Made by a program: the position numbers and the translations under genes. From the NCBI GenBank assembly GCA_027422505.1, contig JAPQWV010000356.1, positions 434,001-498,000 of the forward strand: 64,000 bases of DNA, read 5' to 3'. Shown one piece after another: positions 23,574-35,160 of this stretch (position 1 is the stretch's first letter; the number at the start of each line of letters is the position of its first letter). The notes beneath the pieces are model-generated. The model was not told where the DNA came from. It saw only the letters and a program-made list of their open reading frames with translations, and did no database searches. Origin of the DNA: Craterostigma plantagineum (lineage: Eukaryota; Streptophyta; Magnoliopsida; Lamiales; Linderniaceae).

Positions 23574-24993
23574 TTCGATTATTCTTATATGTGTAATAAC
23601 AGGTTAGTGCCTGAAGGGTATGTACGTAGTGAGTTACTTTAGGTAATAATATGTGTCTGCATTATTGCTTACAAAGACTTCGTTGCAGTAATGTAACAAG
23701 GTTACTTTTTAGGGTTTGCAGTGTACGCTTTAGCTGTAATTCGATCTAATGATATATCGTAGAAAGCAAGTCTTAGTGGTACGATGATCGATATCTATGG
23801 ATGGAAGTTATAGATACTTGTGACTCTTTGACTTCATTGTTACATCTACTTTGTTAATATTTTACCTAACGTTAAAGAGATGCGTCAAATTTCAAATTTG
23901 TATAATTTTATTTTTATATATTTTTGGAACATTACACACTGGATATAGCGTGTGGGGTAGAAAGAAAGGGGGGTCTTATTGGATATTGTAAGGAAGGGTT
24001 TGATACACTTTTGTGCTTGGAGATTCACATTTGGATTTGTGATAGCTATTTGCTTAACATTTATAATTTAATCATGATTTAAAAATTATAATGTATGCAT
24101 CAAATCATTCTCTGTATCTTGTTTTTTACAGGTAACACAACCTAAAAGTGGGGATCAGCTACTAGACTGTGGAATTAGGAGAAGTACGTTCAATTTAATT
24201 AATTAAACATATGTTTTCCCCACGCAGATATAAAAAGGTATATGTATAATATTATATAGGGGGGCACATAACCCTATTATGCATGAGAGAATGATTGATT
24301 ACAGAGACTTGCAGACGACTTGCTCAGGGACAAAACTGTCCATTTCACGAATGTTTGTTTGGGACCTTTCTTTCTTCACGAGCGAGATTTACCAACTAAC
24401 ACCAAGGGACAAAAACCAAATTATATTGAAATGAAATAAAGCGAGTTCAAATAGAGAATGGCTTGACAATGTTTTCCAATAGTTGGATTATTTCTCCAGA
24501 ATTGGAAGAATAATGATTTCACTACGACGGTTCGATCCAAATACGAACCGAAAGGTATTATTGAATGTATCATTTGGCTAGAAAACTACTTTTATTCGAT
24601 CAAAGCTAACTCATTTAAAAATTCACCGATTAACAACCGACGGCTTATACCCGCCGTTGTCCATAGTAAAATAATATGTTTCATAGTCTAAAGTTTTCCA
24701 TTGCGTAACGCCCAATTATTTAGACGAGTAACCTCAAGGTATTATTACTACTAATATATTTAGCACATGCAAATATATAAATCATTTTATATTCTTATAT
24801 TATTAAGTTATTTAAAAAATAAAATTTTAAATCAATGATTAAACTGTAACAAATCAAAATATTAAGGATAAAATTGAAAAAATTAACTATTTTACAGACC
24901 AAATAGCTTTTTCTACTCAACCCTCACCATTAATATAATATAATTGATAAGGATGTTAACCACGTTCCATGACGTACAACATGTAGATAGAGA
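23574..24993. other. 3' UTR and spacer after the NAC gene
   Basis: The 3' UTR probably covers the first 300 bases or so. No coding domain, no RNA gene and no clear transposon ends were seen in the rest. Confidence 0.5.
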
Positions 24994-25227
24994 CCGTGGC
25001 AGAGCCAGAGGTTAGTGTTAGTGGGGTCCATATTCAAATTAATTATCTTATTAATGTTATTATTTAATTAGAAATTTAGTTTATTATTTTAGTGGGGTCC
25101 ACTATGTTATTATAGATTATTTCAATGGATTATATTATATAACTATTTCTTTTTAGTAAAAATGCATAAGGTATTTTTTTCAGTGGCGTCCAAGGACCCC
25201 ACTGGCCCACTGCTGGCTCCGCCAGTG
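24994..25227. mobile_element. hAT-like MITE, family with GGCGGAGCCAG ends
   Basis: Inverted ends CCGTGGCAGAGCCAG and CACTGGCGGAGCCAG, inner AGTGGGGTCC arms, and an 8-bp duplication GATAGAGA (24986-24993 and 25228-25235). A second family member lies at 37820-38018. Confidence 0.8.
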
Positions 25228-25521
25228 GATAGAGATATAGTATTTTATCTTTCAAAAGCTATTTTTAATGAAATTTTAGATTCAGTATTATTATTATTAT
25301 TATATCTCTATTTCATTTGGGGATATAATTGTAAGGGTAAATTATGGTATAAATAGTCCAGTGGGTACACCGAAATGCATGATACTATCTGTAAGATCTC
25401 GGCTGAAACACGCTCGTACTTGTACTTTAATCGAGCGGTTGGTGTGCGCCTATATATATGGATAAAACAGAGATCAACGGACGAGAGAGAGAATTAGAGA
25501 GATTGAGATCAAGGGAGCTAA

Positions 25522-26052
25522 GACTATGTTTATTCGGTGCTTCTCACGACCGGTTGCTGAATATTTATAATTAAAATAAATTAAACAATTAAAATAATCC
25601 CACAACCCCCCACAACCGGGTTGGTGGACCAACCTGGTGCACCAACCGGTTGTGCACTGTTTTCCGTAAACTGTTGTTGTTGTTTTTATTTTTATTTTTT
25701 TACAAAAATGTATGATTTTTTTTCTCTACAAATAAACTAATATTGATACATTTTGAATCACAATTTCAAATTATTTATTTCTCTATTACATTCTATAATT
25801 TATCATAATTCATATTATTTTTCTTTTTCCAACGACCAAAGTATCTAAATTTTATATCATATAATGTAATCTATTTTTCAAACACTCAAATACTATTAAA
25901 AATAATTATAAAAGATAAATATTACTGACTGGGTTGTTGATAAAATATGAAATTGTTAGGTTGAGTTGAGGTGTAGGTTGTGTATGTGGAGGAGAGAGGA
26001 ATTAATATTTTATTCTCATGACCGGTTGTTTAGGTCATGGATAAAGATAGTC
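25522..26052. mobile_element. Tourist-like MITE (PIF/Harbinger type)
   Basis: Ends GACTATGTTTAT and its near inverse ATAAAGATAGTC, flanked by the 3-bp duplication TAA (25519-25521 and 26053-26055). Both ends also carry ACCGGTTG words. Non-coding. Confidence 0.75.
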
Positions 26053-26156
26053 TAAGAGAGAAAGATAGAGAAGAATCGATTGAAGAAGAGACGTTGAAGA
26101 TTAAGGATATGATTAATTTATTTTTGCTTAATTGTTCAAGACATCAATGAAACATA

Positions 26157-26356
26157 TCTAATAGAAATGTATGAGTGCTCTCATTGGGACACGTGTCAAA
26201 TATAATTAATTATAATAAATAAAATATAAACAATAAAAACTACCCATTATCCCATGTTGTACAATAACTACCCACGCTAAATATATAATTTAATATTTCT
26301 ACCACTAAATGATAATTATATTTAATACCGTGCATCTGCACGGGTAAAAACACTAG
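26157..26356 (+). mobile_element. Mini-Helitron
   Basis: About 200 bp with a Helitron-type 5' start (TCTAATAGAAATG) placed after A, a 3' hairpin CCGTGCATCTGCACGG, and a terminal CTAG followed by T about 11 nt after the hairpin. No target duplication, as expected for Helitrons. Confidence 0.75.
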
Positions 26357-26510
26357 TATATGTCAACTAAAAGGACCATAAAGCTAAATGGACTAATTAA
26401 CTATATCACCTTATTCCTATGATAATGGGCCAATACCAATCTTGCACGAACACCATACCTCTTTACTCAGGTCCTTACACTAGCATATGCTTATACTGAT
26501 TGCGTGGAAC

Positions 26511-26690
26511 TTTTTTTTTGGATACCCGACCGGTTCCGGGTTGCCCCGACTAATCCAGTTCGCCCCGCGTCGCGTACTTGGTAACGGCAGGTGAGGCTCC
26601 CAGGGGGCTGCTGCACACACAAGGATTCGAACCCGAGACCTTGCTTAAGCGATACCAAGCCGCTTATCACTTGGACCAACCCCTGTTGGT
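26511..26690 (-). mobile_element. tRNA-derived SINE
   Basis: Read on the minus strand it has a box A near 26660-26680 (TGGTCCAAGTGATAAGCGG), a box B GGTTCGAATCC at about 26625-26636, and a 9-A tail at the low-coordinate end. The 12-bp flanks ATTGCGTGGAAC (26499-26510) and ATTGCGTGAAAC (26691-26702) are the target duplication. Confidence 0.87.
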
Positions 26691-26702
26691 ATTGCGTGAA
26701 AC

Positions 26703-28902
26703 TCTTTTGCTTGTGTAGATTTAGCACAATACTCTTGGTGTTGTCTAAAGTTAGCACTGTACATCGGTGTTGTCTAATACTTACCAGGGGTGGAAATACA
26801 CGGAAAGCGTGATTAAATAATCATATGGGAAGTCTATGCAATTTACATAATATAGTAGTTTTGGTGCTTAATTTTTAAACCACGAACGTGTTATATGCAT
26901 TAGACTACTGGTAATGAAATTAATATATGAAGGGTGACATGTAGTTATAATTGACACACCAAAATGATTTAAATGTAGTTACCATGTAGTGGTGCACCAT
27001 TAAGATAGTGTAATTTATATTATTTATAAATATATTTCATGTATAAGAAATTTGAGTTTTGGTATATAATCGTAATGAATTAAAATATGAACGGTAAGTT
27101 AAAAGAAAAATTGATTTTGGGATATAATTTTAGAGCTTCGATTGAGGAAGAATTATGGCAATATAAGAAATATTAGGAACATTATGAACAAGGTAAGTAA
27201 TAGGTATCGGTCCTTTCCTTAGCGAGCTTCGTCTGTCTTTTGACTCTTCTTTTGAACAATTGGTGCTCCCTTTACTACTTGCTACCTGCGGTACGATCGC
27301 CGGCGGCATATCGTGGCAGAAGACAGAAAAATTGATTTGGAGATTAATGGGGAAAACATTTTAGCTGTTTGGTGCGATGAACATGGTGATGATACTGTTC
27401 ACTTTGGTGGCCGAAATCGCACTGAAACTTCAGTGCGATCTCAACGGTAATGGCGATGGCGACGGTATTTAACGTGCGTACTTCGTATGTTTGATTTTGT
27501 CATCTCGATTTGGAAGTTGAATTTCCGTTGCTTCAGTTTCTTGCCTATGTGCATCGTTTAAATGTGTGTTGCGTAATTTGCGTCCTAGGCTGAGTTCTGT
27601 TAGATTTGTACGTGCAGTTGTGTGTTGGGATTGTTTGTTCATTTCTATCATTTGGGATTAGCCGCTACTCGTATTTATATGCTGAGTTTTGAATAAAGTC
27701 TTGAACTTCTTCTGCTCAATAGAAGAACGGTTGTCAATATTGCATTTAGGTCGATTTAGGTTGTTATTGTTGTTGTCAATGTTGCAGATGCCAATAAATT
27801 TGATCCGCAGGTGCGATCATGGTGACTACTCTAATCGTGGTGACTATGTCTTCTTCTGATTCTTTTATATACTTAGCTTCGGTGTTCCTTTTTTTCATCA
27901 ATTCATTGACAATCGTCATTTTTCTTTAACATTTGTTGAATGATTCACACCAAAGAAGAAAGATGAATGATTATGCTGTTGATGCACATTGGGGACATAC
28001 TTCAGGTCTTATGGGTAAGTTGTAGTTTTGTTGCAAGATATGTTGTTCAATTGTACTTTTTTACTTTTAGGCAACGTTTCCTGTTGTTCCTTATGGAGTT
28101 TGACATAGGTAATGTAATGAATGTACTAGGAGGGATTGAATAAATTACTTGTGGAAGTTTGAATTTTTTCCTTCTGAGATGCTTGGCATTGTAATCCCTT
28201 TCATGTTAATCATATTGAATAGCTTTTGAGAAGATCCGATTTTGAGCTATGAGATGCATATTCATGTTTAGGGTTCCAAGTCGGAATTGAAGTTGGGGCA
28301 ACAACTTAAAACAATCATGTAAGTTTAGCTCACAAAACTCAAATTTACTTCTGAGGTTCCAAGATGGAAAATAATTTACAGAATTTTTTTATTTTGAGAA
28401 TTAATTAAATTGTTAATGGATTTACTTTGTGGTATTTCGGGAAATCTCCTTCACAGAAGCATGGCACCTCACAATATGTAATGGATGACTCTCTTGTGAG
28501 GGAGATTTCTTTGTTCAAAGAGGTGCCACGCGCTTAGTCCCTTGCGGATTGGTCTTTTACTAGGTTTTTGGTGAGGATTATGTTATTAAATAGCTTTGAA
28601 CATTTTTATGATAGGATTTGGTATAAGATTCAGCATTGAACTTATTTGTTAATCGAGGATTGGAGTATTTAAACATAACGAGAGCGGGAGGATTAAAATT
28701 TTGAGTAAATTATATTAAATTGTTATTACTTAAAAATGAATCTTAGTCTTCGATTTCTACTTCATAAGTTAAGGCCATCATTATGTCATCCGAACCATCT
28801 GTCTCGTTGTCTCTTCTGCAAGAGACGTTTGAGTGAACCTTCCAGTAGTTTCTTTATACTTCCGAAGTGAAAACTTTCAAGCTAACAAAAAAAGTTTGGG
28901 CA
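26703..28902 (+). other. Spacer before the Alfin-like gene, with possible coding islands
   Basis: No known domain was found, but part of it reads like a small spliced gene. A block with GC-richer codons starts near 27360, and short islands bounded by AG/GT pairs follow at about 27788-27810, 27962-28013 (reading NDYAVDAHWGHTSGLM), 28270-28317 and 28455-28540. The frames could not be joined into one protein, so no gene is called. Some of it may be 5' UTR of the Alfin-like gene. Confidence 0.35.
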
Positions 28903-30966
28903 ATGGAAGAAGGTTCGAAACAGATGCCTAAAACAATGAGCGACATCGTCGCCGATTTCGTAGGTCGTAGATTGGCCCTCGTGAAAGCCTTCACAACCGG
29001 TATACTCGGAGATCTTTTTCACGTCAAATTAATTTGTCGATGAAGATGTGGGTTTTATTTGGTTATATTCGTAGTATATTTTTTAAGAACATGAATCTTC
29101 GATATATGTCTTTGTTTACTATAGATTATGTTCAATGCTGGCAAAATAGTTATTTCCCGTCACGGATCAGTGTCACCTCAAATTTCTAAATTTTATGGGA
29201 TGAAAATTTTTAAGATGACAATCAGGAGTATGGAAATTGCATTTTTCCCAGGATAGAGTCGAATCATGTGTTTGTGATTGTTTATTTGTTGACTTTGTTT
29301 AGCATCCCTTGTGGAATTTCAGGATGCTCTGATTAATTCATTTCTTTAATTTCTTGCAGATGTGGACCGACTTTATCGCCAATGTGATCCAGGTGATTGG
29401 TTTACCTCCACTAGTATTTGTACTTGGGTAGTCTTGTGACTCGAATGATATTGTGAACTTAACTCCTTAACATCATCTCAAGTAGCAATATATCTTTTGC
29501 ACACTTTTTGTGCTGCTCAGAGGATTTCACTCTTGATGGTTATGAGATGCTTCTCAGGAAAGCTCCATTGAATACATTTTTGGAGATGACAGCATTATGT
29601 GTATCAAAACAGCCTGGCCGTTGTGCCAATCCACCTTTGAAAAAGATTCATTTATTTTATTTTGTTTTATTTATTTATTAAAATTTTTAGTTCGTTATAT
29701 TGCAGCACTGAAAACGCCATACCTGCTCGGGCACCCAGACAGGTCCTGGGAAGTCGCTATTCCCCGTAAACTGCCCCATAAAATTCCCGAGCCATTACGC
29801 GGAATTAACTTTGCAAGGGATAGAATGGAAAGATCTGAATGGTTTGCTCTTGTTGCATCTTTTTCTGATTCGTGGCTGCTCAGTGTTGCCTTTTACTATG
29901 CAGCAAAAGCTGGATTTGACAGGGATGAGAGGTAAGTACTTGCAAATAGGCTATGTTTGGTTTGCTCTATCAGTGTCATATTTTCTGTTCAGTTCATTTC
30001 CTGTTAGAATAAACTTTGTAGCCATGCCTCTCTTTTAACTTCATTACCTTCTCATTTGCGCTTTGGTGAATTTGATCATCTATTTATCTCAATTTCTCCT
30101 CTCTCCACAAATACCTGTAAGTTCCTACATCATAGTTCGTTCGAGCTTCGATAAGGATGAAATTCTGCTCTAACTCCGTCGTTAAGATGCATTGCAATGA
30201 CATTTTCATTCTCCTTTTTTATTATTATTATCATTCATTATCACATACAAGTAAGATGAAAGTTATGAGGATTCCAATATGTGATAAACTAGCTTGGAAA
30301 TGTTTTTCTCAAACAGAACCTTCAAATTGCAAATAATATTTATGTATATGTGGGTTTTATTTTGCCCAGGGAACAGCTTTTCGACGAGCTCAACGAGCAC
30401 GAAACTGTCCTTAAGGTTTTCGAGGAAGCTTTAGCGGAACCACTGATGAAGATTAGTGGAAATCGTCCTCCTAAAAGCTCCAAGAAGAGAGCTCGTAAAA
30501 ATAAAGTGCAACCACCCACGACGATGAGTGGAGGTCATCATCATCCTTGTCCTAATAACAGCTTTGTGAAAAGAGCTTGCGCAAATAAAGTGAGTTATCT
30601 TTGTTTCACATCCAATAACCAACTCAACTGTGAGAAAGAGAGCTAGCTAGAATTCAGATTTCAGTGCTTTAATATTTTTCGAAAAAGAAAACTCAAAGTC
30701 GTGCGAAACACCTTTGGGGCTCCTATCATATTTCGCGATCTAATCAAATGATGACAACTTGAAGAGCTTTACTTAAAGATTATTTGGAGTATTTGGATTT
30801 ACTCCTATTCTTTTGTATGCAACAAACATGTCAATTCTTGCAAGTTTTCTCTCTTACTAACCGTCTTCTCGTCTTTTCCATATAGCCTATAAATTATAAA
30901 GATGACAGTACCGAAGAAATGGAAGATGACGACGATGATGATGATGATGATGAGTACGAAGAATAG
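28903..30966 (+). CDS. Alfin-like protein lacking the PHD finger
   Basis: Alfin-like proteins are nuclear histone readers: an N-terminal Alfin domain binds partner proteins and a C-terminal PHD finger binds methylated H3K4. Exons are 28903-28999, 29360-29392, 29706-29931, 30370-30589 and 30886-30966; all are GT-AG and in frame, giving 218 residues. The Alfin domain (about 10-140) is clear: DFVGRRLALVKAFTTDV, LYRQCDP, LPHKIPEPLRGINFARDRM, SDSWLLSVAFYYAAKAGFD. A basic linker (KSSKKRARKNK) and an acidic tail (EEMEDDDDDDDDDEYEE) follow, then TAG. Family members of about 250 residues continue from the acidic stretch into the Cys4-His-Cys3 PHD finger, which is absent here and not visible downstream to 31537. 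It may be a shortened paralogue acting without histone binding. Related to AL6 by neighbourhood. Confidence 0.88.
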
Positions 30967-31537
30967 GCGGTTGTTATTCGGGGTTCGTAATAAAGTCGGT
31001 GAGTCTGTGGAACAAACCTCTAAAAGTCCATCAATTCTCTCCTTGCCCTCATTTTCTCTTGCCTTGTTTTTAAAAAACAAACAGTTGTCTTAAAATGACT
31101 ATGCAGTTTGAGTTTATGAACTGCCCCTTAATATGATTTTGCTACAAGACATGCATGGTGACTGTAACTCTGCACTTGTTTCTGGATTGTATGTGGTGTT
31201 GGATACTTTTGGCTATGCTTACTCCTTTATACTTTATAGTTACATGTAAGGTGTCCCTTTTGTTTAAATTATCGCGCATCCTCATATTTTTATTTAGTTT
31301 TACTACTGAAATAAGATTTCTATGGGCTAATAGTTTGTGTTGATTCACGCATTGGGAGAACCATATTCCGATGTTTGGGGCAGGCATTTTCGATCCCCTA
31401 ATCCGATATGCCACCTTTTAGTCCTCAATGTTATCGATTTTGGATTGGATTGGTCTTTTGATCACTAATTTATACAAGAATTTAACACACTTAGCACATC
31501 ATAAGTCATAACACATCATTTCTTTGGCTTAAAAGCA
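30967..31537. other. 3' flank of the Alfin-like gene
   Basis: Probable 3' UTR and spacer. No Cys/His pattern of a PHD finger was found in the three plus-strand frames, and nothing else was recognised. Confidence 0.55.
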
Positions 31538-31545
31538 ATCATTAC

Positions 31546-34500
31546 TAGACATGGGTACGGGTCCGTTCCGAACCGGTTCCGTACCGGTTCTACTGGTTCC
31601 GGACCAAAAATACCGGTTCCGGTTCTAACCGGTATGGTACCGGACCGGTTCCGGGACTGATATACCGGAACCAGTCGTGGATCCATTGGATCTTACCGGT
31701 TCCGTACCGGTTCACCCTTTTTTTTTATACCTTTAAATTGGAAAAAAAAAAATACAAACGACATAAGAAAAAAAAATGAAAAAAAAACAAAGATAAAATA
31801 CAAAAAAATGAAAAAAAAAAAAAAAAACAAAGATAAAATACAACAAAATAAAACAAACACAAAAATAATACTATTAAAATACTACAATACATAATACATA
31901 TTTAAGGGATAGTGTTTGTTGATTTTGAAGATGATGAAAAAAAATTCCATTTTTATTAATATACATAAATTTACAAAAAAAATATTCAAAATAAACAAGA
32001 AAAAAAATACAAAAAAAAAAAGAAAAGAAAAGAAAAAATACAACAAAGGAAAAAAAAAACAAAAAAAAACCACTTAAAATACTACATTACATCTTTATTA
32101 AGTAAAACACAAGACGTCGCCTCCTCATCATCTTCGGAACTTGATGCTTGGAACTCGCCGATCGCGTTTTCCGCTCGATTCTTGGACTCGGCGGTGAACC
32201 AATCCTTAAGCAACGTAACCATCGCAAGAGAACTCGGCTTAAGGTTCGTTCGCCTATCTCCAATAATTGACCTGCGGAGGATTAAGCGACACTTGACGCT
32301 TGCAAGGCTAGAACATCTCGAGCGATAGCCGCTAGCGTCAGGTAAAGAGATGCGTTCGACTTTGGAAGTTGTGATTTAAATAAAGTTGAATTTCATTTGA
32401 GTTTGCAGGTCCGGTCGCTTTTCCTTTCGACTTTTGCATCTTCAATCTTCTAAGGACATCCATCGGACCACGGCCACCACTAGAGGACTCCGTAACTCCC
32501 TCGGTCACACGCTCGGTCGCCAAACCACCACGCCCCTGAGAACTATAAAAAGCAAAAAGTTCTTGGAGAGAACGCATAATTGACGTCTTTTGATCGTCGA
32601 TTATCTTTCCAAGAAATGTCTCGTAATACTCAAAAAAAATATCGAATGTGTCACTATCACAACTCGGGTCGAGTAAAGCTGCCAAGCCGTGGACAATTGG
32701 GATATTTTTCCAATACTTCTTGAATTTTCGCTCCATGTTCGCAATACAATGGCGAAAAACTTTCATTGTTACGATATTCAATAAATTTATAGCACATGCT
32801 AAAAAGCAAAGGAATAAATAATGGCTATGTAGGATAATGAACGCCGGAAAATTTCTCCGTTGCTTCCTTGAATACCGCAAGTAGTGACACACATAAATCG
32901 CAAATTTCCCAATCACTATCTAGTAATAGAAGTGATGGATCGGAAGTCATACCAACTCCGCTGTTGTTCCAAAAATGGGTGACTAAATCCTTATAACGCA
33001 TAAATGTGCTAATAAGGTGATATAAAGAGTTCCACCTAGTCGGTACCGGCAAGGGAAACTTCTTATACCTAAGCACATCTGTCTCGACCGTTTGTTTCCA
33101 CGAATGACCGAGACGTCGTTCACGTAGTTGTTTACCAATGAGTTTAAATTTTTCTACTACAAGACCTAATACTTCATCGAATGCACATTTGACACATAAG
33201 TTAATCATATGGCAAGCACACCTAACATGAAGCAATTTGCCGTTCAAAGGCAAGTTAAATTGGTAACGAAGGAAATCCATAGCCGCGTTATTAGAGCTTG
33301 CATTGTGTCCAACGTGATAGACATAATCTTATTTTGAATCTCATATTTAGTCGCCACATTCAACACGTACATCGCAATAGTATGTCCCGAATGCGACGAA
33401 TCTAGCAGATCTAGCGAAAGAATTCTCTTTTGCATCGTCCACGTCTCATCTATCCAATGGCATCTTTCCGGGTTGTATCGAACTTGTAAAGTTGATAAAC
33501 CCTTCATTTTCCGCAATACAAAATGGTTCTTCACATTGGACCACAAACTTCACTAGCGCCATCTTTGAAATCTCCCTAGTGATAACGAAATTCCTACCGT
33601 ATGCACGTCTATTTGTTGTTGTGTTCGCTCCGTACCTATGGGTTCTAACGTAACCGAATCAAATTTATGAAAACCCGTTAAATGTTTTCTCATAGATCCC
33701 GTACCCCCTGGTTACCGCATATTTATATTCCGCACGACATATTTTACAATAAGCTTTACCTTTGTTGGGGTCGCCGGGTTCGAGTTGTAGGTCGAAATGG
33801 TTCCAAACCCTCGAGCGCTTCGTCCGGGTGCGCGTCGCCGTGGCCGTGGTGGATTTCGTGTCGTCCTCCATCGCCTTCCGTCTCCTCGACCTCGTCAATG
33901 TCGGGATCGACCTCGTCGGGCATATCACCCATACCTGCACGAAGGTAACCAAAAACCTCGTCGTTTGGGTGCGAACTTGATGCCATGTTAGTACAATAAA
34001 GTGTGTGTATGTATTTTGAGTGTGTGTGTGCGTTTCGACTTTGAGTGTGTGGTGTGTGTATCGAGTGTGTGTATGTGTGTATTTTCGTATGAAGTATAAT
34101 ACGAGACGAGAGCGATAGAGAGATTATGAGATTAGAGAGAGTTTGGGAGATTAGAAGTGAAAAAGTTATGAAATATGATGTGGTATTTATAGAGTTTTCT
34201 TTTTAAGGACTACAAAAAAACAAAATTTGCACTTTGGCCCAAAAGGGCCAAAATGCAAAAAAGACAAGACATATAAATAGCCAACGGCTCTTTAACGGCT
34301 AATACCCATTTTAGTTTAATTTATTTTTTTTATTTTAGCCGTTGGATGCCAACGGCTATATGTAATTTTATTTTTTTTAAAGTTATCGGTATCGGTTCCG
34401 GCTAGGAACTGACCATTACCGGATTACCGGTACCGGTAACGGCGGTTCTATTTTTCCGGAACCAATCCGGTAACGGTAATTACCGGATTGGTTCCGGTTT

Positions 34501-34580
34501 CTAACCGGTTCAACCGGTTCCAGGTCTGAACCAGATCCGGTTGCCGGTTCCGGGCTGAACCGGCCCTATAGCCATGTCTG
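31546..34580 (-). mobile_element. hAT transposon, decayed
   Basis: A 3.0-kb element with short inverted ends (TAGACATGG and CCATGTCTG) and a perfect 8-bp duplication ATCATTAC (31538-31545 and 34581-34588). Both subterminal zones (31560-31715 and 34385-34565) are packed with ACCGGTTCC words. The minus strand carries a broken transposase gene. Confidence 0.93.
32100..33986 (-). pseudogene. hAT transposase (BED zinc finger type), broken
   Basis: The gene would cut and paste the element. It starts with an acidic N-terminus (MASSSHPND at 33986). In another frame comes the BED zinc finger with VWNHFDL and YCKICRAEYKY (about 33730-33830). The catalytic part follows in pieces: CHWIDETWTMQKRIL (about 33450), a 2-nt frameshift near 33310, then LLHVRCACHMINLCVK and PTRWNSLYHLI (about 33040-33240). 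After another break comes KYWKNIPIVHGLAALLDP (about 32710), and the C-terminal dimerisation block (about 32210-32340) contains a stop. At least four lesions make it non-functional. It resembles the RICESLEEPER/hAT group of plants. Confidence 0.85.
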
Positions 34581-34780
34581 ATCATTACACATCACATCTA
34601 GTTCAGTTTTAAGTCGAGTAAATGGAGACCATGTGATTTCACGTGTTAAATTTTATCTAAATTAGTGATTAAGTTAATAGAGGAAAAAAACGACCCAACA
34701 TCGAGGATTAAAAGTGGCACCTTGGAAAATAGGGGACTACGCTCATTTCCCAAACATGGAGGACCAAAAAAATATCGTTC

Positions 34781-34854
34781 GGCCCATAAAATCAGAACAG
34801 TAGGGCCAAAAATTCTAAAAGGCCCAATATAGTACTTCCTTTCGGTCCAGCCCA
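34781..34854 (+). promoter_or_regulatory. Site II (TGGGCY) cluster upstream of NDUFB3
   Basis: Three copies of GGCCCA/AGCCCA, the reverse of TGGGCC/TGGGCT, lie at 34781-34786, 34821-34826 and 34849-34854, 88-161 bp before the start codon. Site II elements bind TCP factors and are typical of plant nuclear genes for mitochondrial respiration. Confidence 0.6.
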
Positions 34855-34941
34855 TACGATATTGCTAACTTTTGCGATTCCTTAGAAAAAATTAAACAAA
34901 AAATAGGAACTTCGGATTCGGAAGAACAGAAAGTTATAGCG

Positions 34942-35160
34942 ATGGCGAAACCTCTGGGTCCCACAGGAGAGTTCTTCCGGCGGCGCGATGAGTGGCGCAA
35001 GCACCCTATGTTGAGCAATCAGTGGCGCCACGCGACGCCTGGATTGGGAATCGCCCTCGTCGCCTTCGGGATCTATTGCGTCGGCGAAGTCGTCTACGAT
35101 AAGATGTTCGCCGCTCCTAAATCGCACTCCTCCCACCATGAGCAAGCTGCCTCTCACTGA
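34942..35160 (+). CDS. NDUFB3: NADH dehydrogenase (complex I) subunit B12/NDUFB3
   Basis: A 72-residue accessory subunit of mitochondrial respiratory complex I, in the membrane arm. The coding part is one exon. The N-terminus MAKPLGPTGEFFRRRDEWRK, followed by HPMLSNQ, is the hallmark of the plant B12 subunit. One membrane segment spans about residues 33-52 (TPGLGIALVAFGIYCVGEVV), and the tail is His/Ser-rich (SHSSHHEQAASH). Length fits the family. The start is the first Met after an in-frame stop and has a good context (GCGATGGC). The upstream site II cluster fits its role, and a hAT remnant ends only 361 bp upstream. The 3' UTR may contain an intron, because GTGAAGAC follows the stop closely. 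Confidence 0.93.
   Translation: MAKPLGPTGEFFRRRDEWRKHPMLSNQWRHATPGLGIALVAFGIYCVGEVVYDKMFAAPKSHSSHHEQAASH

Noticed and set aside
29597..29705. An upstream extension of Alfin-like exon 3
   Set aside because: The extra residues break the family alignment. The acceptor TTGCAG at 29705 joins exon 2 to exon 3 in frame and restores QCDP followed by the next conserved block.
30902..31093. A poly-methionine frame over the GAT repeat
   Set aside because: It is the shifted reading of the acidic Asp run in the last Alfin-like exon.
33682..33991. Plus-strand ORFs opposite the hAT transposase start
   Set aside because: Antisense shadows of the acidic N-terminus, which gives Arg/Pro-rich translations.
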